NCBI GenBank assembly: GCA_910575585.1
Contig: CAJTGF010000003.1
Span: forward strand, 17,027 to 81,026
Direction of reading: 5' to 3'
Source of the DNA: Clostridiaceae bacterium
GTDB taxonomy: Bacteria > Bacillota > Clostridia > Lachnospirales > Lachnospiraceae
DNA length: 64,000 bases
A program made the translations under genes and the position numbers. Each line of letters begins with the position of its first letter. Within the stretch, counting starts at the first letter, position 1. The notes beneath the pieces were generated by a model. The model had not been told where the DNA came from, made no database searches, and saw only the letters and a list, made by a program, of their open reading frames with translations. Positions 40,286 to 49,748 of this stretch are shown here, piece after piece.

Positions 40286-41968
40286 ATGACACAAAAACAA
40301 AAGGGGTACGTTGGCCTGGGAGTTATGCTGGCTTTGGGAGTCGGCACTGTTTTCGGTTCCGATTCTCTGTATAAGGCGATTGATGTGATGTCCAAGGAAA
40401 AGGTAGATTATACACCGGGAACCTATGTAGGCAGCGCACAGGGCTTTGGCGGCGAGGTGGTAGCCACAGTTACCGTAGGAGCGGCAGGGATCGAGAGCGT
40501 GGATCTGGCAGGAGCCGGGGAGACGCCAGGGATCGGCGTGACGGCTTTGGAGCAGCTTCCGGCAGCATTTGTGGAGAGCAATTCTTCCCTGGTAGATGCC
40601 GTGGCAGGCGCCACCATCAGCAGCCAGGCAGCCATGGACGCGGTACAGCAGGCCCTGGATCAGGCGTCAGGCAAGATTGAGGTCATCGCCAGAGAGGCAG
40701 CGCCGGAGACCGAGGCAGAAGCAGAAGAGAAAAAGGACGCGCCGGCAGGCGACGCCAAAGGAGACTATACACCAGGTACTTATGAGGGAAGCGCCAAAGG
40801 CTTTGGCGGGGACGTGAAGGCCACGGTGGTGATCGGCGCCGGCGGCGGGATCGAGTCTGTGGAACTGACAGGAGACGGCGAGACACCGGGACTTGGGGCA
40901 GATGCCCTTAAGAAACTGGAGCCGGCTTTTGTGGAGGCAGGTTCCGTTGACGTGGACGCGGTAGCGGGTTCTACCATCAGCAGCGAGGCGGCTGTGAAGG
41001 CAGTGCAGGCTGCTCTTGACCAGGCGTCAGGCCAAGGGGACGCAGATGACAAAAAGGCGGAAGACGCAGGAAAGAGCGCCGGCCCGGCCAGCTATGCGCC
41101 AGGCACCTATGAGGGAAGCGCCAAGGGCTTTGGCGGTGACGTAAAGGCCACGGTAGTGGTGGGCGACGCCGGGATTGAGTCGGTGGAACTGTCCGGTTCC
41201 GGAGAGACGCCGGAGCTTGGCGGGGAAGCGCTGAAACAATTAAGCCCGGTCTTTGTGGAAGCAGGATCTGCCGATGTGGACGGGGTAGCAGGATGCACGA
41301 TCACCAGCGACGCGGCGAAAAAGGCAGTGGAAGCGGCTCTGAAAGAGGCAGAGGCCGGGGAGGCAGCCCCAGCAAGCGCCCAGAGCGCGGGTAATAGCTA
41401 TGCGCCAGGCACCTATGAGGGAAGCGCCAAGGGCTTTGGCGGCGACGTAAAGGCCACGGTAGTGGTGGGCGATGCCGGGATCGAGTCGGTGGAACTGTCC
41501 GGTTCGGGAGAGACGCCGGAGCTTGGCGGGGAAGCGCTGAAAAAGTTAGGTCCGGCATTTGCTGAGGCAGGTTCTGTGGATGTAGACGGGGTAGCAGGAT
41601 GCACGATCACCAGCGACGCGGCGAAAAAGGCAGTGGAAGCGGCTCTGAAAGAGGCAGAGGCCGGGGAGGCAGCCCCAGCAAGCGCCCAGGCTGCGGGGAA
41701 TAGCTTTAAGGCAGGCACCTACGAGGGAAGCGCCAAGGGCTTTGGCGGCGACGTGAAGGCCACGGTAGTGGTGGGCGATGCCGGGATCGAGTCGGTGGAA
41801 CTGTCCGGTTCCGGTGAGACACCGGAGCTTGGCGGGGAAGCGCTGAAGAAGTTAGGTCCGGCCTTTGTTGAGGCAGGTTCTGCTGACGTGGACGCGGTAG
41901 CGGGCTGCACGATCACCAGCGATGCCGCCAAGAAGGCGGTGCAGGCGGCTCTTGACCAGGCCAAATAA
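40286..41968 (+). CDS. Membrane-anchored protein with five FMN-binding domains
   Basis: 560 residues. AGGAGGAG precedes GTG (40283) and ATG (40286); ATG is preferred. An N-terminal hydrophobic helix (YVGLGVMLALGVGTVFG) anchors or exports it. Five domains begin near 40,408, 40,768, 41,095, 41,401 and 41,710, each with YxPGTYxGSAxGFGG and a final covalent-flavin-type motif: DAVAGATISS, DAVAGSTISS, DGVAGCTITS, DGVAGCTITS, DAVAGCTITS. Each keeps the acceptor Thr. It probably carries several ApbE-attached FMNs and passes electrons outside the membrane. A terminator and a Gx transporter gene follow. Confidence 0.85.
   Translation: MTQKQKGYVGLGVMLALGVGTVFGSDSLYKAIDVMSKEKVDYTPGTYVGSAQGFGGEVVATVTVGAAGIESVDLAGAGETPGIGVTALEQLPAAFVESNSSLVDAVAGATISSQAAMDAVQQALDQASGKIEVIAREAAPETEAEAEEKKDAPAGDAKGDYTPGTYEGSAKGFGGDVKATVVIGAGGGIESVELTGDGETPGLGADALKKLEPAFVEAGSVDVDAVAGSTISSEAAVKAVQAALDQASGQGDADDKKAEDAGKSAGPASYAPGTYEGSAKGFGGDVKATVVVGDAGIESVELSGSGETPELGGEALKQLSPVFVEAGSADVDGVAGCTITSDAAKKAVEAALKEAEAGEAAPASAQSAGNSYAPGTYEGSAKGFGGDVKATVVVGDAGIESVELSGSGETPELGGEALKKLGPAFAEAGSVDVDGVAGCTITSDAAKKAVEAALKEAEAGEAAPASAQAAGNSFKAGTYEGSAKGFGGDVKATVVVGDAGIESVELSGSGETPELGGEALKKLGPAFVEAGSADVDAVAGCTITSDAAKKAVQAALDQAK
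41095..41968 (+). repeat. Near-identical ~306-base tandem repeats in the FMN-binding gene
   Basis: Units beginning near 41,095, 41,401 and 41,710 differ by few bases; the first two domains of the gene are more diverged. The pattern points to recent unit duplication or gene conversion. Ala/Glu linkers (EAEAGEAAPASAQ) separate the units. Confidence 0.85.
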
Positions 41969-41983
41969 AATAAGAGCAAGGGG

Positions 41984-42011
41984 GAGCAGGCAGTTTACTG
42001 TCTGCTCTTTT
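41984..42011 (+). terminator. Rho-independent terminator after the FMN-binding gene
   Basis: GAGCAGGCAG / CTGTCTGCTC stem (one G-U pair), TTTA loop, then TTTT. Confidence 0.8.
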
Positions 42012-42029
42012 CTTACAGAGAGGTGACGC

Positions 42030-42548
42030 ATGAAAGGAAACAGGACAGGAAGACTGGTGGCTACTTATGGGATGCTCATCAGTCTTGCGTTTATTTTCAG
42101 CTATCTGGAGGCGGTCATTCCCATTCCCATCCCCGTTCCCGGCGTAAAGCTGGGGCTGGCCAACCTGGTTACCATTGTGGGATTGTATACAGTGGGGGTT
42201 AAGGGAACTGCGGCGGTCTCTCTCATCCGCATCGTGCTGGTGGGCTGCACCTTCGGCAATCTGTTCAGCATGGTGTACAGCCTGGCAGGCGGCGCGCTGA
42301 GCCTGCTGCTTATGATCGCGTTTCGCAGGACCAAGTGGTTCAGCCAGATCGGGGTCAGCATCATCGGAGGGATCGGGCATAATATCGGCCAGCTGACAGT
42401 GGCGGCGCTGGTTACGCAGACGGCGGGGATTTTTTATTACCTGCCCTTTCTCATGGCGGCGGGGGTTGTGGCCGGAGGGGTGATCGGACTCCTTGGCGGT
42501 CTGGTGACAGAGCGCATCCGGAAGTTTGTCAGCAAGATGCCCGGGTGA
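42030..42548 (+). CDS. Gx transporter family membrane protein
   Basis: 172 residues, start after AGAGAGGTG. Five or so membrane segments (TYGMLISLAFIFSYLEAVIPIPI, LVTIVGLYTVGVKGTAAVS, FGNLFSMVYSLAGGALSLLLMI and others). PVPGVKLGLANLVTI is the family signature (Gx transporter, formerly heptaprenyl diphosphate synthase component I, ECF-S-like). In many Firmicutes it accompanies FMN-binding and NusG-II genes, as here. Likely part of an extracytoplasmic flavin or electron-transfer system. Confidence 0.8.
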   Translation: MKGNRTGRLVATYGMLISLAFIFSYLEAVIPIPIPVPGVKLGLANLVTIVGLYTVGVKGTAAVSLIRIVLVGCTFGNLFSMVYSLAGGALSLLLMIAFRRTKWFSQIGVSIIGGIGHNIGQLTVAALVTQTAGIFYYLPFLMAAGVVAGGVIGLLGGLVTERIRKFVSKMPG

Positions 42549-42589
42549 GGAAAGGGGATGTCCATAGTATGACGGATCGCTCCTCTGAT

Positions 42590-42621
42590 GTTACGTTCAC
42601 AGGTGCCCTGTGAACGGTAAC
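42590..42621. repeat. Small palindrome, GTTACGTTCAC family
   Basis: GTTACGTTCACAGG / CCTGTGAACGGTAAC with a 3-base centre. No T run, so unlikely to be a terminator. Its arms resemble the ends of the 142-base element at 51149-51290 (GTTACTGTTCAC). Confidence 0.55.
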
Positions 42622-42799
42622 CCTCTGATCCCAGGAGATAACAAAACTGATAAAATTCCTATGTTTTTTTCACGGGAAATATATTATAATGAAGTAGACA
42701 GTTGATTTACCCCGCAGGATATGTCTGCCGGGATCGTTTCCGGGGCGGCGCCTGTTTATGATTCCTGTGGGAGAACAGAAGGATTGGAGAGGGGATACG

Positions 42800-44308
42800 A
42801 TGGTATACGAAGCGATTAGCAAACTGGTGCAGTACGGGTTGGACACAGGACTGATCACGGAGGTGGACAGGGTCTATGCCACCAATCAGATCCTGGACGT
42901 GCTGCATATGGATGAGTATGAGGAGACAGAGCCTGTAAGGGAGCCGGTGGATCTGGAGGCAGTGTTAAAGGAGCTGATGGATTATGCCCATGAGACGGGG
43001 GTGATGCCGGAGGACAATCTTACATACCGGGATCTTTTTGACACAAGGCTTATGAACTGTCTTATGCCCAGGCCGGTGGAGGTAGTCCACGTATTCTGGA
43101 AAAAATATCAGGATTCTCCCAAGGCGGCTACGGATTATTTTTATAAATTAAGCCAGGATTCCGATTACATCCGCAGATACCGGGTATGCAAGGATATGAA
43201 ATGGGTGGCAAAGTCAAAGTACGGCGATCTGGACATTACCATCAACCTGTCCAAGCCGGAAAAAGATCCCAAGGCCATTGCCGCCGCCAAGCTTGCCAAA
43301 CAGAGCGGATATCCCAAGTGCCTTCTGTGCATGGAGAATGTGGGTTACGCTGGGCGGCCCAACCATCCGGCCAGAAACAATCACCGGATCATTCCCATTA
43401 CTATCAACGACAATGCCTGGGGGTTCCAGTATTCCCCCTATGTATACTATAATGAGCACTGCATCGTGTTTAACGGGGAGCATGTGCCCATGAAGATCGA
43501 GAGGGCTACCTTTATCAAGCTGTTTGATTTTGTGGAGCTGTTCCCCCATTATTTCCTGGGCTCCAATGCGGATCTGCCCATTGTAGGCGGTTCTATTTTG
43601 AGCCATGACCATTTCCAGGGCGGACATTATACGTTTGCCATGGCAAAGGCCCCTGTGGAGAGGAAGTTTCGCATGAAGGGGTTTGGGGATGTGGAGGCCG
43701 GCATCGTGTACTGGCCTATGTCTGTGGTCCGTCTGCGGTCCAAGGACAGCGACAGGCTGGTGGATCTGGGCGAGATCGTCCTGAAAGCCTGGAGAGGGTA
43801 CACGGACGAGGAGGCAATGATCTTTGCCGAGACAGACGGGGAAGTCCACAATACCATCACGCCCATTGCCAGAAAGAACGGGGAATTTTTTGAACTGGAT
43901 CTGGTGCTCCGCAATAACCTTACTACAGAGGAGTTTCCTCTGGGCGTGTACCATCCGCATCAGGAACTGCACCATATCAAGAAGGAGAATATCGGGCTGA
44001 TCGAGGTTATGGGCCTGGCGGTCCTGCCTTCCAGGCTGCAGAAGGAACTGGCGCTTTTGGGTGAGTATATAGTGGAAGGAAAAGAGATCGGGGCCGATGA
44101 AACCATCGCAAAACATGAGCAGTGGGTGAAGGAGTTCCTGCCAAAGTATGACACGGTGACAAAGGAGAACGTGCAGGAGATTTTAAAGGCGGAAGTGGGC
44201 CTGGTATTTGAGCGGGTGCTGGAGGATTCCGGGGTTTATAAGTGTACGGATGAGGGACGGAGATTTTTTGAGCGGTTCTTAAAGAAGACCGGGTTTGAGA
44301 GGGCATAG
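42800..44308 (+). CDS. galT: UDP-glucose--hexose-1-phosphate uridylyltransferase (Firmicutes type)
   Basis: 502 residues from the ATG at 42800, which has GGAGAGGGG upstream; an in-frame upstream start lacks this. It converts galactose-1-phosphate and UDP-glucose to UDP-galactose and glucose-1-phosphate in the Leloir pathway. Family features: YGLDTGLI, LMNCLMPRP, CLLCMENVGYAGRPNHPARNNHR and SHDHFQGGHY (catalytic His region). NHR and GVYHPHQELHHIKKENIGLIEVMGLAVLPSRL fit too. A HAD phosphatase gene follows after 9 bases. A TATAAT lies at 42685-42690. Confidence 0.93.
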   Translation: MVYEAISKLVQYGLDTGLITEVDRVYATNQILDVLHMDEYEETEPVREPVDLEAVLKELMDYAHETGVMPEDNLTYRDLFDTRLMNCLMPRPVEVVHVFWKKYQDSPKAATDYFYKLSQDSDYIRRYRVCKDMKWVAKSKYGDLDITINLSKPEKDPKAIAAAKLAKQSGYPKCLLCMENVGYAGRPNHPARNNHRIIPITINDNAWGFQYSPYVYYNEHCIVFNGEHVPMKIERATFIKLFDFVELFPHYFLGSNADLPIVGGSILSHDHFQGGHYTFAMAKAPVERKFRMKGFGDVEAGIVYWPMSVVRLRSKDSDRLVDLGEIVLKAWRGYTDEEAMIFAETDGEVHNTITPIARKNGEFFELDLVLRNNLTTEEFPLGVYHPHQELHHIKKENIGLIEVMGLAVLPSRLQKELALLGEYIVEGKEIGADETIAKHEQWVKEFLPKYDTVTKENVQEILKAEVGLVFERVLEDSGVYKCTDEGRRFFERFLKKTGFERA

Positions 44309-44317
44309 AGAAACGGT

Positions 44318-44980
44318 ATGATAAAAGCAGTGATATTTGATATGGACGGTCTGATGATCGACAGCGAGCGGGTCACTTATGAGGGGTATGTCATAGAGTG
44401 CAAAAAGCTGGGGCTTGTTATGGAGGAATCGTTCTATAAAGAGGTTTTGGGCCGTACGGTGCCGGAGGTACGCGAGAAATTCCGGCACAAGTACGGGGAG
44501 TCCTTTCCCATGGACCAGGTGGTGAAGAAGGTACACAAATATATGGATGATCGGTTTGTGGAAAAAGGGGTGCCGGTGAAGAGGGGACTGCCGGGGCTGC
44601 TCCAATACCTGAAAGGCCATGAGATCAGGACCGTGGTGGCTACGTCCAGCGGCCGGGAGAGGGTGGACAGGATCCTTGCCATGGCAGGGCTGGAGCCGTA
44701 TTTTGACGATTCCATCTGCGGGGATGAGGTGAAAAACGGGAAGCCGGACCCGGAGGTGTTTTTGAAAGCCTGCGACAAGGCGGGGGTGAGCCCCCAAGAG
44801 GCTCTTGTTTTGGAGGACTCGGAAGCGGGGATCAAGGCTGCCTACCGGGCGGGGATCCCGGTGATCTGCGTTCCGGATATGAAATACCCGGACAAGGAGT
44901 TTGCGGCTATGGCCAGCAGGATCGTGGGATCTTTGGAGGAAGTGCTGGAGATGTTTGAAAAGGAAGATCACCTGACATAA
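44318..44980 (+). CDS. HAD-superfamily phosphatase/beta-phosphoglucomutase-like
   Basis: 220 residues. HAD motif I is FDMDGLMIDSE, with DGL cap-type spacing; motif II is VATSS; motif III/IV region is KNGKPDPEVFLKACDKAG and LEDSEAGIKAAYRAGIPVI. Likely acts on sugar phosphates; a beta-phosphoglucomutase or general sugar phosphatase role cannot be separated by sequence alone. It sits in an apparent operon with galT and the malic enzyme (15 bases away). Confidence 0.85.
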   Translation: MIKAVIFDMDGLMIDSERVTYEGYVIECKKLGLVMEESFYKEVLGRTVPEVREKFRHKYGESFPMDQVVKKVHKYMDDRFVEKGVPVKRGLPGLLQYLKGHEIRTVVATSSGRERVDRILAMAGLEPYFDDSICGDEVKNGKPDPEVFLKACDKAGVSPQEALVLEDSEAGIKAAYRAGIPVICVPDMKYPDKEFAAMASRIVGSLEEVLEMFEKEDHLT

Positions 44981-44994
44981 AGGAGAGATAAGCC

Positions 44995-46170
44995 ATGGAC
45001 TACTATGAAGAAGCGCTGAAACTGCATGAAAAATATCAGGGAAAGATTGAGGTTACCAGCAAGGTAAAGCTGGAGGATCGGGATGATTTAAGCATAGCCT
45101 ACACGCCGGGCGTGGCGCAGCCGTGCAAGGAGATCTTTAAGGATAAGAAAAATGTATACCGCTACACGGCAAAGAGCAACCTGGTGGGGGTGGTGTCGGA
45201 CGGCACGGCAGTTCTTGGGCTGGGCGATATCGGAGCGGAGGCCGCCATCCCTGTGATGGAGGGGAAGGCCATCCTGTTTAAACAGTTTGGAGGGGTGGAC
45301 GCGTTTCCCATATGTCTGGACACCAAGGATACGGAGGAGATCATTAAGGCAGTAAAGCAGATCGCGCCGGTGTTTGGGGGGATCAATCTGGAGGATATCG
45401 CCTCCCCTAAATGTTTTGAGGTTGAGAGGCGGCTGGAGGAGGAGCTGGATATTCCGGTATTCCACGACGACCAGCACGGCACGGCCGTTGTGGTAACGGC
45501 GGCGCTCCTTAATGCCCTTAAGGTAGTGGGAAAGGAGATAGGGGATATCCGGGTAGTGCTTAACGGACCGGGGGCAGCGGGGACGGCCATCATAAAGATG
45601 ATGATGACTGCCGGGGTGAAGCGTATTATTGCCTGTGATGAGAACGGCATCCTTTATAAGGACAGGGGAGTGGGCATTGTGGACCACAAGAAGATGCTGT
45701 GTGATATTACCAATCCGGAGAATATGCGGGGAGATCTGGCAGATGCCCTTAAGGGCGCGGACGTATTTGTAGGCGTTTCCGTGGCAGGCGCTTTGAAAGC
45801 GGAGATGATAGGGCTTATGGCTCGGGATCCCATTGTGTTTGCTATGGCCAATCCGGTGCCGGAGATCATGTATGACGAGGCAATGGCGGCCGGAGTGAAA
45901 GTCATGGGGACCGGACGGTCTGATTTTCCCAACCAGATCAACAATGTGCTGGCTTTTCCGGGGATCTTCCGGGGAGCTTTGGACGCGGGGGCCAGGGATA
46001 TTAACTATGAGATGAAGCTGGCGGCGGCCAAAGCCATTGCGGAACTGGTGGAGCCGGAGAAGCTGTGTACCCAGTACATCATCCCGTCGGCGCTGGATCC
46101 CAGGGTGGCAAAGCATGTGGCCCTTAAGGTTGGGGAGGCGGCCAGGGCTTCCGGGGCAGTGCGAGGTTAG
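44995..46170 (+). CDS. NAD(P)-dependent malic enzyme
   Basis: 391 residues, typical of the short bacterial form. It decarboxylates malate to pyruvate with NAD(P)H. Visible parts: the N-terminal catalytic Tyr region (LSIAYTPGVAQPCKEI), FGGINLEDIASPKCFEVE, PVFHDDQHGTAVV and the Rossmann fold (RVVLNGPGAAGTAI). MANPVPEI, GTGRSDFPNQINNVLAFPGIFRGALD close the domain. Start after AAAGGAGAGATA. A hairpin follows at 46207-46245. Confidence 0.94.
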   Translation: MDYYEEALKLHEKYQGKIEVTSKVKLEDRDDLSIAYTPGVAQPCKEIFKDKKNVYRYTAKSNLVGVVSDGTAVLGLGDIGAEAAIPVMEGKAILFKQFGGVDAFPICLDTKDTEEIIKAVKQIAPVFGGINLEDIASPKCFEVERRLEEELDIPVFHDDQHGTAVVVTAALLNALKVVGKEIGDIRVVLNGPGAAGTAIIKMMMTAGVKRIIACDENGILYKDRGVGIVDHKKMLCDITNPENMRGDLADALKGADVFVGVSVAGALKAEMIGLMARDPIVFAMANPVPEIMYDEAMAAGVKVMGTGRSDFPNQINNVLAFPGIFRGALDAGARDINYEMKLAAAKAIAELVEPEKLCTQYIIPSALDPRVAKHVALKVGEAARASGAVRG

Positions 46171-46206
46171 ACGGGGCTGTTGATCTTGACAGATCCAGAC
46201 ATACAC

Positions 46207-46245
46207 AAAGGAGTTGGTGCGCGGTCACGCGCAGCAGCTCCTTTT
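46207..46245 (+). terminator. Probable terminator after malic enzyme
   Basis: AAAGGAGTTGGTGCGCG ... CGCGCAGCAGCTCCTTTT forms a long imperfect hairpin with a short T run. Confidence 0.6.
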
Positions 46246-46298
46246 GAGAATGGGATCAAGGATAGCTATGAGGCAGGATTTTAAAAGGGGCAGTGGAG

Positions 46299-48182
46299 AT
46301 GACCGCAAGACAGGGGCAAATCTGGGATTTGGTAATGGGGGAAGAGTATCTGACCGCAAAGGAGATCGGACGTCTCCTTAACATCAGCGACAGAACCGTC
46401 AGGAGCGATATCAGGGAGATTAACAGGGAGAAAGGCCGGGAGGTGATCCTGTCAAAAAGGGGGAAGGGATACTATATGGAAGGGCCGAGGCCGTTTGAGA
46501 TTGACAAGGATTTATCAAAGTCGGAGCATGAGGATAATCCTGAGTGGGAGATCATAAGGCAGGCGCTTTTCGGCAGCCCTATCCCCTATGGTGAACTGGC
46601 GGAGGAGCTGTATATCAGCGATACCCTGCTGTCTAAGATCGTAAACCGGGTCAATCGGCGGATGGCGGGCAGATGCGCCGGGGGAGGCATCCGCAAGCGG
46701 GAAGGGTTTTTGGTGATGGAGATGAAGGAGGAGGAGAAGCGGAATTATTACGCCGTCTATATTTCCACGAAAAACTTAAACCGTTTTTTTGAGCCGGAAA
46801 GCTTTCAGCCCTATTTTGAGTGGGTGGATATTGTCTGGATCAAGGAACAGCTGCTGACTGCGCTTGGAAATGAGAGCCGCCGGTTTTTTGATGCCACCAT
46901 TATGCGGCTGGTGGTGGAGATCGCGGTTATGGCGGAGAGGATGGCGGCTGGGTATTTTATTTCGGAGGACGGCGCAGGCGAAGATTTGGAGGCTTCTTTG
47001 AAGCCTGGGGAACAAGAGCCTGAGAGAATGGTGCCAGTGATGATGAAAGCCCTGGAAAGAAAACTGAATTTTAAGGCTCCGCCCCAGGAGTTCCAATATT
47101 TAAGCCAGGTATTCCGCAATGATTTCTATTACATCAAAGAGACGGAAAATCACCTGGCCAGAGGGATACTGGATGACATTTTGTCTGCGATTACCCTGGA
47201 ATACGGATATGATTTTTCAGGGGATGAGGAGTTTTGTCAGGAGATGATGGCCCAGATCATGGGAACGCTGAAACGAAACCAGAACTGCCAGCGGAATATC
47301 AATCCCATACTCCAGAGGCTGAAATCCCAGTACCCGCTGGAGTATGATATTGCCGTTTTCTTCGGAAACCGGTTTGGGAAATTGACGGACTGCGGCGTGG
47401 GGGAGGACGAGGTGGGATTTTTTGCCCTCCACATCATCCGGGCCATGGAGACCAGGATGATGCAAAGCCCGAAAAAGGTGGCTCTTGTCAATCCCTTCGG
47501 CAAGCCGGTAAAGGAGCTGATGCGCAAGCGGCTTGAGGATATGGGGGAGTGCCGGATCGTTATTGGGGAAAGTTATTCCCTGTTTGATATGCCTTCCTAT
47601 TTTCCAAGGGATATCCTGGCGGTGCTGACCACGGTGCCTTTAAACCAGGTAACGGATGATGTGCCGGTGATTTTGTGCCGCAATTTCCTGGATTACCATG
47701 AGAAGGAAAAATTGCTGACTGTGGTAAGGGAGGAGGAAGTACGCAGCGTGCGCAGTTATTTTAAAAGGCTGTTTCGGCCGTCTCTGTTTTTTGCGGATGC
47801 GGAATATGGCTCCCCTGGGGAGGTTCTTGGCTTTATGTGCGGGGAGCTTTGCCGTCAAGGGTATGTGACCGGGGAGTTTTTAGACAGCGTTATGGCGCGG
47901 GAGAATCTTGCGCCTACGGTATTTGCCATGGGATTCGCGGTGGCTCACGCCATGGAAAATACTGCTGTGAAGAGCGCGGCCAGCGTCTGCATTCTGAAAG
48001 CGCGGATCCCCTGGGGCGATATGAATGTGAAGATCGTGTTTCTTTTGGCTTTGGCGCCTAACTGGAATGAAAATATGATGCCGGTGTATGATATGATAAT
48101 ACAAAATCTCTTGAAAGCGGGAGTTGTGCATCAATTGTCCAAGATCAAGGATTGTAAGACGTTTGTGGAGCAGCTTTTATAG
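46299..48182 (+). CDS. PRD-containing transcriptional regulator (LicR/MtlR type)
   Basis: 627 residues. The ATG at 46299 has AAAGGGGC 8 bases upstream; the GTG at 46293 is too close. The N-terminal HTH has LTAKEIGRLLNISDRTVRSDIREIN, and a second HTH-like part precedes PRD domains (FYYIKETENHLARGILDDIL and later FGNRFGKLTDCGVGEDEVGFFALHI). An EIIB-like part (VALVNPFGKPVKELMRKRL) and an EIIA-like C-terminus (AVAHAMENTAV, with a His) follow. PTS phosphorylation at these His/Cys sites would set its activity. It likely activates the GH1/EIIC genes downstream. Confidence 0.88.
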   Translation: MTARQGQIWDLVMGEEYLTAKEIGRLLNISDRTVRSDIREINREKGREVILSKRGKGYYMEGPRPFEIDKDLSKSEHEDNPEWEIIRQALFGSPIPYGELAEELYISDTLLSKIVNRVNRRMAGRCAGGGIRKREGFLVMEMKEEEKRNYYAVYISTKNLNRFFEPESFQPYFEWVDIVWIKEQLLTALGNESRRFFDATIMRLVVEIAVMAERMAAGYFISEDGAGEDLEASLKPGEQEPERMVPVMMKALERKLNFKAPPQEFQYLSQVFRNDFYYIKETENHLARGILDDILSAITLEYGYDFSGDEEFCQEMMAQIMGTLKRNQNCQRNINPILQRLKSQYPLEYDIAVFFGNRFGKLTDCGVGEDEVGFFALHIIRAMETRMMQSPKKVALVNPFGKPVKELMRKRLEDMGECRIVIGESYSLFDMPSYFPRDILAVLTTVPLNQVTDDVPVILCRNFLDYHEKEKLLTVVREEEVRSVRSYFKRLFRPSLFFADAEYGSPGEVLGFMCGELCRQGYVTGEFLDSVMARENLAPTVFAMGFAVAHAMENTAVKSAASVCILKARIPWGDMNVKIVFLLALAPNWNENMMPVYDMIIQNLLKAGVVHQLSKIKDCKTFVEQLL

Positions 48183-48214
48183 GCAGCGTTATGGTGCGAC
48201 GCTGCAGTTTTGTG

Positions 48215-48257
48215 AAAACCTGTTTTTTCCGTTTCGCAGCGGAAAAAGCAGGTTTTT
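48215..48257 (+). terminator. Rho-independent terminator of the regulator gene
   Basis: AAAACCTGTTTTTTCCG / CGGAAAAAGCAGGTTTTT, a long stem with a T tail. Confidence 0.8.
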
Positions 48258-48276
48258 CTTTGTTTTGCCCCCCTGC

Positions 48277-48282
48277 TATAAT
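48277..48282 (+). promoter_or_regulatory. -10 box of the GH1-EIIC operon
   Basis: TATAAT 31 bases before the GH1 ATG. No good -35 box is visible 17 bases upstream (TTTTCT), which suits an activator-dependent promoter. Confidence 0.45.
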
Positions 48283-48313
48283 GGCTTTAGAAAAGTTAAG
48301 GAGGACAAGGAAC

Positions 48314-49723
48314 ATGACAGAGTTTCTTTGGGGAGGGGCAACGGCCTCTTATCAGTGCGAAGGCGGATGGCAGGAAGGCGGACGGGCAGAGTCTATGTGG
48401 GACAAATACCTTCACGAAAACGGGCTGGAAAACGGGGACGTGGCCAGCGATCATTTTCATCGGTTTCGGGAGGATATCCGGATGATGAAGGAAGGGGGAC
48501 ACAACAGCTACCGATTTTCGGTTGCCTGGCCCAGGATCATCAAAAACCGGGAAGGGGACATTAATCCAGAGGGGATCGCGTTTTACAATCAGGTGATCGA
48601 TGCGTGCCTGGAGTATGGCATCACCCCCTTTGTGACCATTTTCCACTGGGATCTGCCCCAGTATCTGGAGGCAGAGGGCGGATGGCTGAACCGGGAGACC
48701 TGCAGGGCTTACACCCATTTTGCCAAGGTGTGTTTTGACGCTTTTGGGGACAGGGTCAGCTACTGGACCACCTTTAATGAGCCCAGGTACTACACCTTCA
48801 GCGGATATCTTATCGGCAACTACCCGCCGGGGCATCAGAACCTTCAGGAGACGGTGACTTCGGCTTACTACATGATGCTGGCTTCGGCTATGGCGGTGCG
48901 GGAGTTTAAGACGGGAAAGTACCGGGGGCAGATCGGCATTGTCCACAGTTTTTCTCCGGTGTACGGGGTGGATAACACGGTAAAGACGAAGATCGCCATG
49001 CGGTACGCGGATAATTTCTTTAATAACTGGATATTGGATACGGCGGCTGTGGGGGAGATCCCGGGGGACCTTTTAGGGGAGCTTTCCAAAGTGTGCGATC
49101 TGTCCATGATGCTGCCGGAGGATCTGGAGATTATCCGAAGGTTTACGGTGGATTTTCTGGGGCTGAATTATTATGCCCGGGTTATGATAAAGCCTTATGA
49201 GACAGGGGAGACTACCTTGATCGTCAACAATGCGGGAAGCAAGGCCAAGGGGACTTCCCAGACCATTATCAAGGGCTGGTTTGAGCAGGTGCGGCCGGAG
49301 AGCAGCAGGTATACGGAGTGGGATACGGAGATCTTCCCGGAGGGGCTTTATGAGGGGATCCGCAGCGTGTGGAACAAGTACCATCTGCCTGTGTTTGTGA
49401 CGGAAAACGGCATCGGTTTGTATGAGGACGGCTCGGCGGATGAGATTGACGATAAAGAGCGGATCGAATTTATGGACATGCACATCAACGCGGTTCTCAA
49501 CGCAAAGGATGAGGGGTGCGATGTGAGAGGATATTATGCCTGGTCGCCCTTTGATCTGTATTCCTGGAAGAACGGGACGGAGAAGCGCTACGGGCTGGTG
49601 GCTGTGGATTATGAGGGCGGCCTGGAAAGGAAGCCGAAGAAGAGTTATTACTGGTTCCGGGATGTGATCCGATCACAGGGGAAACTGATCAACAGGCAGA
49701 AGTACAAAGAAGAGGGAAGATAG
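48314..49723 (+). CDS. Family 1 glycoside hydrolase (6-phospho-beta-glucosidase-like)
   Basis: 469 residues from the ATG at 48314 after AAGGAGGAC. The frame is open upstream but without a ribosome site. GH1 signatures are FLWGGATASYQCEGGW, NSYRFSVAWPRI, FHWDLPQYLE, TTFNEP (acid/base Glu) and FVTENGIG (nucleophile Glu). WSPFDLYSWKNGTEKRYGLV ends the barrel. With the neighbouring PTS EIIC and PRD regulator it probably hydrolyses a PTS-imported phosphorylated beta-glucoside. Whether it prefers 6-phosphate is inferred from context. Confidence 0.92.
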   Translation: MTEFLWGGATASYQCEGGWQEGGRAESMWDKYLHENGLENGDVASDHFHRFREDIRMMKEGGHNSYRFSVAWPRIIKNREGDINPEGIAFYNQVIDACLEYGITPFVTIFHWDLPQYLEAEGGWLNRETCRAYTHFAKVCFDAFGDRVSYWTTFNEPRYYTFSGYLIGNYPPGHQNLQETVTSAYYMMLASAMAVREFKTGKYRGQIGIVHSFSPVYGVDNTVKTKIAMRYADNFFNNWILDTAAVGEIPGDLLGELSKVCDLSMMLPEDLEIIRRFTVDFLGLNYYARVMIKPYETGETTLIVNNAGSKAKGTSQTIIKGWFEQVRPESSRYTEWDTEIFPEGLYEGIRSVWNKYHLPVFVTENGIGLYEDGSADEIDDKERIEFMDMHINAVLNAKDEGCDVRGYYAWSPFDLYSWKNGTEKRYGLVAVDYEGGLERKPKKSYYWFRDVIRSQGKLINRQKYKEEGR

Positions 49724-49748
49724 GGCACAGGCAGGAGGAAACGATACG

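Noticed and set aside
39843-40292. Minus-strand frame overlapping the DUF5722-like gene end
   Set aside because: It lies opposite a well-supported gene and the promoter region of the FMN-binding gene, with no family features.
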